This document shows positions 41,314-52,239 of a stretch of 58,352 nucleotides of DNA, piece after piece. The notes under the pieces were generated by a model. The model saw nothing but the letters and a program-made list of their open reading frames with translations, was not told the DNA's origin and searched no databases. Source of the stretch: Acanthamoeba lenticulata (Eukaryota; Discosea; Longamoebia; Acanthamoebidae); assembly GCA_002179805.1 (NCBI GenBank), contig NAVB01000004.1, positions 1-58,352 on the forward strand, written 5' to 3'. Each line of letters begins with the position of its first letter. The stretch's first letter is position 1. Position numbers and translations under genes: made by a program.

Positions 41314-41533
41314 GGAATGTGGTCACTTCTATGGTGGCTTCGTCGTCTTCTTCCTTTTCGTACTCTTCCTCATGTATTCGGGTTGCATCAGCCAAATTGG
41401 CGGTTTATCAACAGAGCAAGAAGGAGGTGAGGTGATGCACCAACGGCTGAGGAAGGCCGCCTCGATGAACGACGAGGAGTAGCTCGTGAAGCACGCGCAA
41501 CGTATTTTTCACCAATACGTTCGAGGAAACAGA

Positions 41534-41547
41534 TTTTGGCGCCAAAA
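41534..41547. promoter_or_regulatory. Perfect E2F-type palindrome upstream of the BRCT gene
   Basis: The 14-base sequence TTTTGGCGCCAAAA is its own reverse complement and contains the E2F/DP consensus TTTGGCGC on both strands. It ends 29 bases before the ATG of the tandem BRCT gene and lies 220 bp after the previous stop. E2F sites of this kind drive G1/S expression of replication and repair genes in animals, plants and amoebae. Binding is inferred. Confidence 0.6.
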
Positions 41548-41576
41548 CTAAGTGCTTCGATCGGCGAAGTAAACCC

Positions 41577-43554
41577 ATGTCGAGGCTGCTGAAGAAGGCG
41601 CTGGCTGCCTCCAATACATTATCGGAGGGTTACAGCACATGGACCAAGTACAAAATCAAACAGCACAAAAATGAAGATGATGAAAATGACACCGAGGTTG
41701 AGAATGACACAATGCCTCAACAAACCCCGAAAAAGGGGAGGACACCAAGTCCTCCTTCGCTTTCGAGCTCTCCTCCTTCAACTCAACGATTAAACGGCGA
41801 AGAAAAGCCGATGGCTGCTCAGGCGAGGAAGGCAAAGCGAGCGATGCAAGAAGCAGATGAAGACAATGAGTTCGAGGCCACGCAACCGCTCGCGCTGCCC
41901 GAGCAGCGAACTCGGTCTACCAACAAGAGGAAGCACGACGAGAGATTAGGACCACGAGAGCAGGAGAGCAAGAAAGAGGAAGTATCACGGCCTACCAAGC
42001 GAGCACGAGCAGATGTTGGCGACCTGCTGGCACTGGAAGAGGAGGAGCGCGAGACGAGGGACGAACGGCGACCAAAGCAGACCAGGCCTGAAGAAGAGGC
42101 GGAGAGTGACGAACCTGTACAGGAGACCAAGGCGACGGGTGTGAAACCAACACCAAAACGACAAGCCCGAGGACCGACGAAGAAGACGGAAACGGACGAA
42201 GAAGACAGAAACGAACTCGAGGCCGAACGGGAAGCGAAAGAGAGTCATGATGAACGTGGAAGGGTGCATGTGACCCGCAATCCCCCTCAACGATCATGGC
42301 CTGTCCTGACCACATTCCTCGTTCATCGAACCACCACAGACCAGGACAAGACGCCAAAAGGGCGGTGGCGCAAGTGCAGCAGTGCAGCAAAAGGTCATCT
42401 GCATGTCGGGTCTCTCTGACGACGACCGCGCAATTCTTGTACGCACACACCACGCCCATCTTCCTCCCCTTCCCATGTTGTTGATGAACGATGCCGACAA
42501 TGAGGAAACCGCTCATCACGGATCTCAACAAACCGCAGTCCGACATTGCGAAGAGTCTGGGCGCTGCGACTGTGCGGGCTGCCGTGCAGGAGAACATGAC
42601 GCACGTCGTGGTGGGCGCCAACAAGCGGACGATGAAGGTGCTCTTTGGTCTGGCCAAGGGCTGCTTCGTCGTGCGCAAGAGCTGGATCATCAGCTCCCTT
42701 GAAGCCGGCTCGTGGCTTCCTGCCGAGGATTTCGAAGGTACCTTCTCTTTCTTGTCCTCCTCCTCCTTTGTCCCTCGTTGTGTTCCTTTCGATCCACGAT
42801 GGCTCACCATCTTCCGTCCTCTTGCAGCAACGGACTGGTTTCCGGGAGCGTGTAGAGCGAGGGAGAGCGCAGGTAAGCGCCAGGAGGAGGAAGAGGAAGA
42901 AGGTGGACCAAGTGAGGTTCACCCTTGTCGTCGTGCGTGCTCGTTCATGTGTGCACAGGTGCAGGAACGTGTAAATTATTGAGTGGGAAGAGCATCTACA
43001 TCAACACGTCGGGATTGAACAAAGTGAGCCGACAGGACATGCGCCACTTGGTCCTCCTCTGCAACGGCAAGGTCACTACCACCACTATTAACGTACATAC
43101 ACGCACGCACGCACGCTCACGTGTTTGTTTCGCCCTGGCAGATCACCAACAAACGAGCGAACGCGGACTACATGATCTCTTCCCGCCCCGAGGACCTTCC
43201 CACTTCCACCACGGGCAAGCCCTCGCGGATGCAAGTCGTCAAGGAAGAGGTAAGGCTCATCCTCCCTCTCCTCCTCCTCCTCCTCCTCTTTCTTCTCTTC
43301 ATCTGTGTGGCCCACAGTTGTTCAGTTTTTTACATGTGTATATGTCCTTCTTGCAGTGGTTACTTGACAGTTTACAACACTATCGCCTGATGCACCCCAA
43401 AGGCTACGTGCCAACGGTACCGTCAACGAAGAAGGACCCGTCGCATGGCACGCATAAAGGGGAAGAGGAGGGAGATGAAGATGAAGAGCGGGAGGAGGAG
43501 GAAGAGGAGGAAGCAGACGATGACGACACCTCCTTCCACCTTGGCGCCACGTGA
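41577..43554 (+). CDS. Tandem BRCT-domain protein (DNA-damage response type)
   Basis: Phosphopeptide-binding tandem BRCT at the C-terminus of a charged protein. The N-terminal ~250 residues (exon from 41577) are Lys/Glu/Arg-rich and disordered, with NLS-like patches (KKGRTPSPPS, RPTKRARAD). BRCT1 is split over exons: QKVICMSGLSDDDRAIL (ends 42437), then, in phase, SDIAKSLGAATVRAAVQENM and THVVVGANKRTMKVLFGLAK, GCFVVRKSWIISSLEAGSWL (~42600-42735). The hallmark W in KSWIISSLEA is present. BRCT2: LLSGKSIYINTSGLNKVSRQ, MRHLVLLCNGKV, ANADYMISSRPED, and finally WLLDSLQHYRLMHPKGYV. The C-terminus is highly acidic (runs of Glu/Asp). The layout resembles microcephalin/MDC1-like C-terminal BRCT pairs. 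An E2F-type palindrome sits immediately upstream. The junction between the long first exon and BRCT1 (about 42270-42375) was not resolved precisely. Confidence 0.8.
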
Positions 43555-43862
43555 GAGGAGGATGAAGGGTGGTTTGGGAACTACGAGACCTCGTGTGTCT
43601 CTGGAAATTGAATCATGTGATGTACAAAAGCGTCCACCTTGTCACGATACACCAACTCCTTTGCGTAGTGATTTACAGAGCTGACGTTGTGCACGCCCGC
43701 GCGAGAGTCGTACGTTGCCTTGGCGTAGGCACACTCACCCAAGGGATATATTGTGCCTCACAGTCAATACTTTTTTAAAATGACAAAAATTAAAAAAAAA
43801 ACAATTTGAAATTGAAAAAAGGATTACTATTATTATAATTGTAATCAAAACTAAAATACACG
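43555..43862. other. AT-rich convergent intergenic region
   Basis: 3' flanks of the BRCT gene (plus) and the G8-domain gene (minus). Very AT-rich between 43770 and 43860; no gene seen. Confidence 0.5.
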
Positions 43863-46800
43863 CTAGGACCTAGGAAGCTGCTCTTTTTTTACCAAGGCAA
43901 CAAGCTGACAAGGCGGAGCAAGGAGACCACGAAGCTCTCTGATCGCGCGGCTGCCGACTACACGCACGCCAAGGAACAACCACGAGTCAGGATCCACCGC
44001 CACTGACCCACACAGACGAGGGACGACACGTACTTGCTGTGGGATGGTCGACCCAACAGTAACCACGGGGTCGTACACCACGGTGTTGACGAACCGGGGC
44101 AGCACAACGTCAATCTTGCCCTTGGCACCGTCCACCGTGATGGAGTGGCGCACGGCGCTGGACACGACACCATCCACCTCGGCCACGTCGAAGAGCACGA
44201 CCTCGAGGGCGGGCAGGGCGCCCAGGGACGAGGCAAAGAGGTAGTAGGTGGTCATCCCCTTGGCGGGCAGACCGGCTCGCTTGATGACGGAGGTGATGGG
44301 CGAAGTGCAGTTGAACTGCTGGCTGACGGTGAAGTTGGTCGCGCTGGCGCCGAAGGGCCATCCGCCTTTGATGTCGACCGTCCACTTGATGGCGCCCTCG
44401 GGGAGCGTGAAGGTCACGCCGGCAAAGGTGCGCGGCGGCCGAGCTGCGGTCGAGTCGCTGTCGTGCTCGTAGGTCACGTTCATCTGCGCGCCACCATCGA
44501 GGCTGGTGCCGTAGGTCACCTTCTTGCCGCCGCTGTCGCTCACATCGGACTGCGTAAAGTCTGCAAGGCGCGCCCAAGGTGAGTTTCAAACGCTTGAACG
44601 CACAGGCAAAGAGCTCGATCGTGAGCCATGCAAGCGCGATGTACCGGTGGTGACAGCGGACGAACCGGCGGTGACGCCGCCGAACCCAAGCGACACCTGG
44701 GCGATGACGCCGTTCTCTTCGCCGCCTGTGAACCGCGAGCAGCCGTGTGAATAAACCGACAACAGAAACAGCGATCAAGTGTGTGGGATCGATCGTGCGC
44801 GTACCAGAGCCAGACGAGACGACGTCGACGCTCGGGTTCTTGTCGTCAAAGGCGACGTTGGCCGGAGCGACACCAGAGAACGGCGGAAGAGAGGAAGGCG
44901 AAGGCGACGTCGACACGGAGGGCGTGACCGAGCGCGAAGGAGACGCTGAGGCGGTGCGCGACGGCGTCGGCGAGTTGGACCTGAACGGCGAGTTGGACGG
45001 CGAACGGGTCGGGGACCCGGACGGGGTCGAGGACCGCGAGGGGCTTCGCGAAGGCGAGACCGAGGGCGTGGCCGAGGGCGAACGCGAGGGCGAGCTCGAG
45101 GGGCTCTTTGTGCCGACCGGCGATGCGGCTGCGGTCCGCGAGGGCGAGGTCGAGGGCGAACGCGAGGGCGAGGTCGAAGGGCTCTTCGTGCTTGCCGGCG
45201 ACGCGGCTGCGGTCCGCGAGGGCGAGGTCGAGGGCGAGCGCGAGGGCGAGACCGAGGGCGAACGCGAGGGCGTGCTCGAAGGGCTCTTGGTGCTCGCCGC
45301 AATCGAGGCCGCGGGGGTCGGGGGCGTGAGGGCCGCAGGGACCGCGACTTGGCTCTGCGGCGCGCACGGATTCGAGGCGCAGGACGTGGCCCGGATGACG
45401 AGCGTCGGGCCCGAGTCGATGACGGGGATGGTGAGCCCGCCCCGCGTGAACTGGTCGGGCGCCGGCGGGATCGAGGTCCACGGGGCGTCGGTGCCCGGCG
45501 AGCCAAAGGTCGAGGGCTGCATGGTGGCGCGCACGTAGAGGACCTGGGCCGTGTTGTCCCAGAAGTAGACGTCGCCAAAGCCGTTGACGACCTGGCTCAC
45601 GGAGCTGACGCTCCGGAAGGGGTGCGTGCACACGGCCCAGCTGGTGCCGCACCAGCTGGCCGCCTCAAAGGTGATGCTGAAGGTGGTGTCGCGCGGGTAG
45701 GGGAAGGCGAGGACGAGCGTGTCCTTGGGGTCGACCTGGATCTCGCCCAGGGTGATCACGTTGGGCGTGCCGGCCGTGTAGCGGATGAACCAGCCGCCGG
45801 CCTTGCTGATGATGGGCCCGGTCAGCTGGGGCATGACGGCGATGTCGACGCCGAGGCTCTCGGCGCGGCCAAAGTGCGTCGCCTTGCCGACGATGGGGCA
45901 GATCTTGGCTGGGTCGCCGTCCCAGTTGCCGTTGAGGCAGAGCGACTCGCCGATTTCCTTCTCGCGCGTCGGGTCGACAAAGAGCTTGAGCGCGGCGGCG
46001 CCGTCGCGGGCCTCCATGGGGCAGACCCAGCGCTCGGCGACGAGCTGGCACTGGGCGCTCATCTTCCACCACTCGTCGGCCCAGGCCGAGCCGATCATGG
46101 TCCGCTGGCCGGGGAAGGTGGAGTTGGCCGCGGTGCCGTCGGCGTCGAGCCAGCTCTGCATGCGGCCGGACACGGTCTCGCCGGTCTTGTCGGTGAGCTG
46201 GGTCGACGTGCGCCAGAGGTTGTTGCAGTTGTCGTAGGTGATGCCCGAGGTCGACTGCATGAGCTGGGGCACGAACTCGTCCGAGTGCGTGAGCGAGGTG
46301 AAGACGGCCGAGTCCGAGCAGACGCCCGCCTTGTCGCCGTAGATGCAGCCGGACCAGTCGTTGCGGCAGTTGCGGAAGGTCGAGTTCTGGAGGATGTGGT
46401 TCTGCCCGACGTCGTACCACTGGAAGCCGCCGACGCTCTGCCAAAAGTAAAAGTCGCGCGTGTTGCACTGGCTCCAGGCCGGCGTCTGCGAGACGGCCGG
46501 CGCGCCCGGGCAGCCGGCGAACCAGGTCGGGCGGTGGCCGCTGGACCGGCAGTCCATGAGCATGTCGTTGATCCACACCTGGCCAAAGACGTTCATCGAG
46601 AGCACGGCGTCGTGGATCTCGATCCGCACGATGTTGGCGCGGTTGCCCCACGCCTGGAGGCCGCGGTTGGTGAGGAAGGCCTTGTTGTCCTCGATGTCGA
46701 GCCACAGCTTGTCCTCGAGGTCCCAGCAGCCGGTCTGGGTCGAGACGGCCGTGCCCACGGTCGGATCGGCGCACGTGTCGTGCACGACGCCCGACCGGCC

Positions 46801-48585
46801 CTCGGTGTAGGTGAGCGTCGTCCTGGCCGAGTCGGCGTAGTTCATCTGGCCGCCAAAGTAAAAGGCCGAGGCCGAGGCCCACCAGAAGCCCGACGAGTGG
46901 GCCGTGTTGCCGCGGAACGGGGTGCGGAAGGGCCGGTTGGCCGGGTTGAAGTTGTTGACGTCCTTGAAGTTGCCCGTCGGGGTCGGGAGGCTCGGGAAGG
47001 AGAAGCCCGTCCAGCCGCCGCTCGCGGCGTTGCCCTCGATGGTGTTGTACATGTTGGTCACGTAGAACGGCGCGGCCGACATGTCGGCCGGGATGAGGAT
47101 GGTGGAGCTGTTGGTGTAGCTGGGCAGGTACTGGCCCCAGAAGTAGGCGTTGGACGAGGCGTCGACGACGTTGCCCAGGATGTGGACGTGCGCGGCCAGG
47201 TTGTACTGCACGGTGTTGTTCTCCTCGACGCCGTCCTCGGACAGGTAGAAGCAGTTGCCCACGGCGTCGTAGGCCGTGTTCTCGGCGAGGCGCACGCCGT
47301 GCGTTCCGTGGATCGTGTAGCAGCGGAAGAACGAGTGGTGCACCGAGCAGTCAGTCGCGTAGTTGACCGACGAGTTGGTCTGGCCGATCAGGTGCCAGTG
47401 GAGCGGGTAGCGGCCCAGCTGGTTGGTCTGGCCCATGCGGTAGAGCTCGACGCCCGAGAAGCGGCCCTGGGCCGTGGAGCCCATGACCTGCACATGGCCG
47501 CCGAAGCCGGTGATGTACTTGTCCGTGCACGGGTAGGTCGACGACGGCCCGTCGGTGCTGCCCGTGCACACGCCGCCGTTGGCCATCGTGTCGGTGGGCT
47601 CCGAGCCAAAGGCGTCGCCCTGCACGACGATGTTGCGCGAGAGCAGGCCCACCTCGGCCTGGTACTCGCGCCCTCCGTAGTGCTTGTAGTCGAGGGGCGC
47701 GTCCAGCTCGATGGCCGCGACGGTCGCGTCGAGGGTCGTGCGGTAGACCTTGGCGATCGTGCGCACCTCGTTCCGGTGCCAGTCGCGCGCGTCCTTGAGC
47801 TCCGTGGTGGTGATGAAGATGGACTGGCCCGGCTGCCAGTTGACCATGTCCTGGAGGAAGACGTACTTTTCGCCGGCCTCGGCCGTCATGGCCAGGCGCG
47901 ACCAGGTGGTAAAGTACTGCATGCCGTGGATGTCGATCTGGCCCGTCACGGCGATGCCCTTGACGGCCGAGTCGCTCGTCGGCAGCGCCTGCGCGCCCCG
48001 CGAGCCGTGCAGCGTGATGGTGACCTTGTTGCGCAGGCGGCACGTCGGCGAGCCGACGAGGAGCTGGCCCTGCACGCTGAAGCCCTTGGCCGCGATCGCG
48101 ATCGGCGCGTCGCCGAGGATGAGGGCCGACCCGGCCGGGATGGTGATCTTCCCGAACACGAACGACTTGTCGAACGAACACGAGGACACCAAGACCTTCT
48201 TGCCCGCGGGGATCTGCACGTTGGACCCGTTGGTCGGGACCGTCCCGCCGGCCCAGATGGTCGCGTCGTGCCAGTCGACGAGCCCCGCCTGCGTGTGCGG
48301 GCAGCCGGTCTGCGTCTGGTTGGCCGTCGGGGTGATCTTGGCCGGACGATACTTGCTGTACTGGGCCTTCTCGCTCCAGTGGCCCTTGGTCAAGGTCCTG
48401 CCCGCGGGCACGAAGGTGCTCGAGAGCGTATCCGTCGGGAACACGGCCGCCGACGGGAGGCTGTTGTAGGTATCCCGCGTGCAGGCTTGCGACGCGACGG
48501 GAACGGAGAAGAGCGCGACGACGACGATGATGCTGGCTAGCATCAGCACCAGCAGCTGCTGGGGTGAAGGTCGGCGAGCCTCCAT
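43863..48585 (-). CDS. Large secreted G8-domain protein (CEMIP/TMEM2-like) with Ser/Pro repeat linker
   Basis: The first exon covers about 3.7 kb and runs from a signal peptide (SIIVVVALFSVPVASQA) through a G8 domain at residues ~95-195 (DWHDATIWAGGTVPTNGSNV, ITIPAGSALILGDAPIAI; conserved W, G and paired strands). Then comes a right-handed beta-helix region: YPLHWHLIGQTNSSVNYATD, HHSFFRCYTIHGTHGVRLAE, NTVQYNLAAHVHILGNVVDA. Proteins with this order are CEMIP, TMEM2 and PKHD1L1; CEMIP/TMEM2 take part in hyaluronan depolymerisation. Residues ~1090-1235 are SPSRSPS-type repeats. Two short introns (SGSG|GEENG at ~44804/44728; VTTD|FTQSD at ~44640/44562) lead to a C-terminal beta-rich domain (MNVTYEHDSDST, TFAGVTFTLPEGAIKWTVD). 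No GPI or transmembrane C-terminus is seen. Hyaluronidase activity in an amoeba is inference; the last 60 residues may be affected by another intron near 44030. Confidence 0.85.
44880..45310 (-). repeat. Ser/Pro/Arg repeat-coding region in the G8 protein
   Basis: Imperfect repeats of the codons for SPSR/SPST/TPSR. At 45060-45300 three longer units are recognisable, each built of a TKSPS head, SPSRSPS copies and, in two of them, SPSRTAAASP (units ending AAASPAS and AAASPVG). DNA between units is highly similar, so the region probably expands and contracts. Confidence 0.8.
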
Positions 48586-49444
48586 GTAGAGAGCGCCTGC
48601 GTGATGTGCGGCCTTGGTCGGTCGAGAGCGTGTACGGTAAGAAAAAAAAGGAGCCCTCGTTAGGGCAATTAATGAGCCAAGCCGATCGTAATTCTCGTTT
48701 TAGCGTGAATGATTGGAGGAATATGTGCGGACGTGCGAACGATTGGTTGCCCCGATGAGTTCCCTTCCCCAACGTTGCACTGACACGTGTAAAACTCCAA
48801 TATCTCCATGCTCTAGATGTGCCGGGGAAAGCGCAAACCTGCCTTGCTGCATTTTTGCTGCTCTCTGTTAACCACCGCTTCATCTTCTTGTGCTTCTTGA
48901 TGTCGGCTCCATGCAAACGCGGACAGCAATTGACTTCACCAGTCAGTGTAAAAGCCAGCCAGCCAGCAAAGGCGAACCCGGCCGTCCTTTGGTGCAGCCG
49001 CGTTGTTGGGCGAAGCTGGCGTCGGCGAGAACCCCCATAGCAAGCCATCGTCACTTGCACTGATGATGCACGTACCATCGTCCACCGTTGCCTCGGGTTT
49101 GTTGGTCGCGATGACCATCACGTGCTCGAACTGGGGCAGTTGCCTGCGCTTCTGGATCTGCAACCTCATGTCGACTACCATCACCAGCTCTCTCTTAGAT
49201 CAGCGCTCCTTGGGGGCGAGCCCATGCTGACCAAGACGGAAGTCAATTCCTTCAGAGGCACTACCTTCACCAAAGGCTTCAAGACGCTGGGGCAGGGCCT
49301 ACTTCGCGGGCTCCCCCTTTCCTGTTTGATTCTTGATCGATCCTGATCTCAATCTTTCAATTGAACCTGACAGGCGTCTCGCCATCAAAGGCAGGCGACC
49401 TGGCGACGCTGTAGTGGGCGCATCTTGACACAAGCCAAATCGAT
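48586..49444. other. Intergenic region, no supported gene
   Basis: Upstream of the G8 gene and 3' of the F-box/ZZ gene, both minus strand. An 82-codon minus-strand frame (48936-49184, with LPQFEHVMVIATNKPEATVD) looks mildly protein-like, but I could not join it in phase to a neighbour and do not recognise it. It may be a small gene or an extra 3' exon. Confidence 0.4.
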
Positions 49445-52084
49445 CTACGACAAGCCATGGGTCATGGCTTTTGCTGCGGCGTTTGCCTGCGAGGCGGCGG
49501 CACCTGTGTGTGTGTGTGCAAGGAGGAGATGGAATTTTTGGAGTGTTGAGATGTTGAGTAGAGCACGAGGGGAAGGGGAGTTATGTACGAGGAAGCCCAC
49601 GGAAGTGTAGCCCGAGGTCTGCATCACGCGGAAGCTGTGGTTGGCCTCGTGTTCCGGCGAGACCGCCAAGTCTGCGCACAAGAGAGAGCGCATGTGTGCG
49701 TGTGTGTGCGTCACACGGGTGGAAGGTGCAACAAGGGAGGAGTAAACAGAAAGGAGAGGAGGAGGAGGAGGAGGAGGAGCGTGTGTGCGCACGGGTTGGG
49801 TTGATGCCACTGTCGTAGCACGACTTGCACAGGTCTGCCCCCATACCACATCAACAACAATGAATGAGCCTCGGCTTCAAACAACAAGAACAAAAAAAAA
49901 GAAAAAAAAGAAAATGAATGTCGCACCAAAGTTGCAGCTTTCAGCACACTGGAAGCGCAAGCCCGTCACAGGGTAGGTGTTGCCTGTGGTTGTGTGGGCA
50001 CATATTCAAAAAATAAATATTAAATTAAAAAATAAAACCGCCGTGAGATGAGCCCGCCCAGGTGCGAAAGGAAGGCGCGGGACATACAGCCATCACATGT
50101 CACGCTGCTGTGCTGCACTGCAGGTTGAGACGTCAAACGACCGAATCGGATGAGTGCCGATCCGGAAAAGGAAAGAACACACCACCCCCACAGCCCAAAT
50201 CAAAGATCAAAGGATTCGATGGATCGTGCTCGTACCTGACGTGATCGAGTTCATGAACTCAGCTTCGATGCGCGCCATGTCCTCCGCTGGTTGTGTGCCA
50301 AATTGTGTGTCAATCATCATGATCACCATGAATGAGTAAACAGACGTCCTCTCAAGATGATGATGATCATCATGATCGCCATGAATGCTGCAAGCTTGCA
50401 AAGAGAGAGGGGTGGTGGTGGGGGGGGGAGGCAGGAAGGCGCATACGAGGCGGAGGAGCGAGCGAGGAGAGGAAGGCCAGGTCTTCGGTCGGTAATTCTC
50501 CATCGTACACGCGCACGTCCCTGCACGGCCCATCCCATGAATGGGTCCATCCGCCGTGGCTGAGATTGGGGGGGGGGGAGGGAGAGGAATGGAGAACAAA
50601 CTGGACACGGCTGCGGGCAAAGCGCTCCTCGTCCTCGACTTGAATAAAACGCGGACGCCGCCCGAACCACTGCCCCGCGAGCGACGTTGGTTGGCGAAAA
50701 TGCGGGAAAAAATGAAAAATAAATGAATGAATAAAAAAACGAGGAGATTAAAAGAAGGCGTACAAAGAAGCGGGAACAGTAACGGGACTGTTGAGAACGA
50801 TAGCTGACGTCCTCGGTGCCAAAGTGCACGTCAAACGCCTCAACGCCCATCGGCTCATGCCGCGAGTGGGCACTCTGCGCAAGGGCAGCCACCGAGGCGG
50901 ACGTAACCGAGGCGACATGCCACCGGATGGTCACGCTCACGAGCGTCCACGTCAGAACCGGCACGGCGCTCTGCGTGTCCTCTCGCACGAGCCACTCGCG
51001 CGAGCGCGACGGGATACCCGGCGCGTGGTCGCCAAAGAGTTCATCTTCACTTGACTCGCTGTCGCTGTCGTTATTGTCGTTGTCGTCATCATCACGCTCC
51101 AAACGGCGCAGCTTGGCCGGGTCGCGGGGCGGGAGCGCCACGATCGGGTGGCGCTCGACGATGGCCAGGCAAGCTCTCCCGGGGGCGACCAGCACCGCCA
51201 CTTCGTCCGCAGTCGCGTCCAAAGCCACCACGGCGGGCGAATCATCTCCTGGGGCCGGGCTCGGGACGACCACCGTGGAGTCACGCGCGATAAAGACCAA
51301 CGGGTCAGCTTCCTCGCGCTCCCGGTTGTCGGCCATCATCATCTTCACCCGCCCCCACGATCTTTGTGATGACGCTGCAAACAATGATGATGATGATGCA
51401 AAGGTGTACCCAGAAGGTGAGGGTGGTGACGTCGGACATCCCGCGCAGCTCGTCGGCCTCCACCCGGAACGCGCGGAACGGCTGCATGGTCGTCCTTTCG
51501 GTGCGCGGCCGCTCCGTGGGCCGCGGCGCCACCGCCTTGAACTTGTCTGTGCAAGACAGAGAGTCAATCAAGCCGTAAGGGTTGGGGGGGGGGATAAATA
51601 AAAGTCATTGAACAGCAGCACGCGTCGGAGCGTGCAGGACGTACGCAGGCGCGCGCACAGAGAGCGCCACGAGGCGTGATGTGCCGGGAGGGGGATCCCG
51701 CGCGGCACACCCAGGTGGCTTTCAGCGGCCCTGTGCCACACGCTCTACATGGCATGTCAGTAGCCGGACGTCAGCCTCGGGCTCACTTAAAAACAACCAG
51801 AGGGCAGGTGGTGGCAAGCGGGGCGCACGTCATGGCTGAAGAGGTCGTAAAATTGGTGGCATGTGGTGCTCAGGCGGGCAAGCTCCCGCACAGAGAGCCA
51901 CTGGGCGATGTGCACCACCACCACTTCGGCTGGCATTCTTCACCCCCTCCCAAGGTGAGAAGAAAGGCTCCAAATGTGGGAAAGGGGGCAAAACGAACTG
52001 CAGGAGCGCTGAAGACGGTCCTTCATTCATCTCAGTGGCGTCCATCTTTGGAGTCTCCGCAACACTGAAGTTGTTGCGCTTCAT
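49445..52084 (-). CDS. F-box protein with C-terminal ZZ zinc finger
   Basis: F-box: PAEVVVVHIAQWLSVRELAR, continuing LSTTCHQFYDLFSHD (~51829-51936), then SVWHRAAESHLGVPRGIPLP and HHASWRSLCARL (~51650-51750), the usual F-box follow-on. Next exons: DKFKAVAPRPTERPRTERTT (~51540), a region with DPLVFIARDSTVVVPSPAPG and LVAPGRACLAIVERHPIVAL, an acidic run (DDDDNDNNDSDSESSEDE), and TWTLVSVTIRWHVASV (~50950). Near the end, in-phase exons build a ZZ finger: HSSVTCDGCMSRAF (~50090), PVTGLRFQCAESCNF (~49940), DLCKSCYDSGINPT (~49820), SPEHEANHSFRVMQTSG (~49640), with the C-x2-C, C-x3-C, C-x2-C and H-x-H ligands. The likely last exon is ANAAAKAMTHGLS. ZZ fingers bind N-termini or histone tails, so this is probably an SCF substrate receptor. 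The start (52084, or the in-frame ATG at 52045) and middle exons are provisional. Confidence 0.68.
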
Positions 52085-52239
52085 GTAAAATGGAAAGGCA
52101 GCCTGAATTTCCGACTATTTTCTTGCGAAAACCGTTTTCCTCCATGCGGTCTTTTGTGCGGTCCTCACAGGCTTGACATGCTAATCATAATTTTAAGAAA
52201 AAGGGCTCTGCTGTACTTTGTTTTCTTCCGAACTAAAAG

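Noticed and set aside
45349..48540. A 1063-codon open frame on the plus strand opposite the G8-domain gene.
   Set aside because: It is a mirror of the real minus-strand gene: strong G/C at third positions removes stops from the complementary frame. The translation is Arg/Gly/Ala/Val-biased with no domains, whereas the minus strand has a signal peptide and G8 domain.
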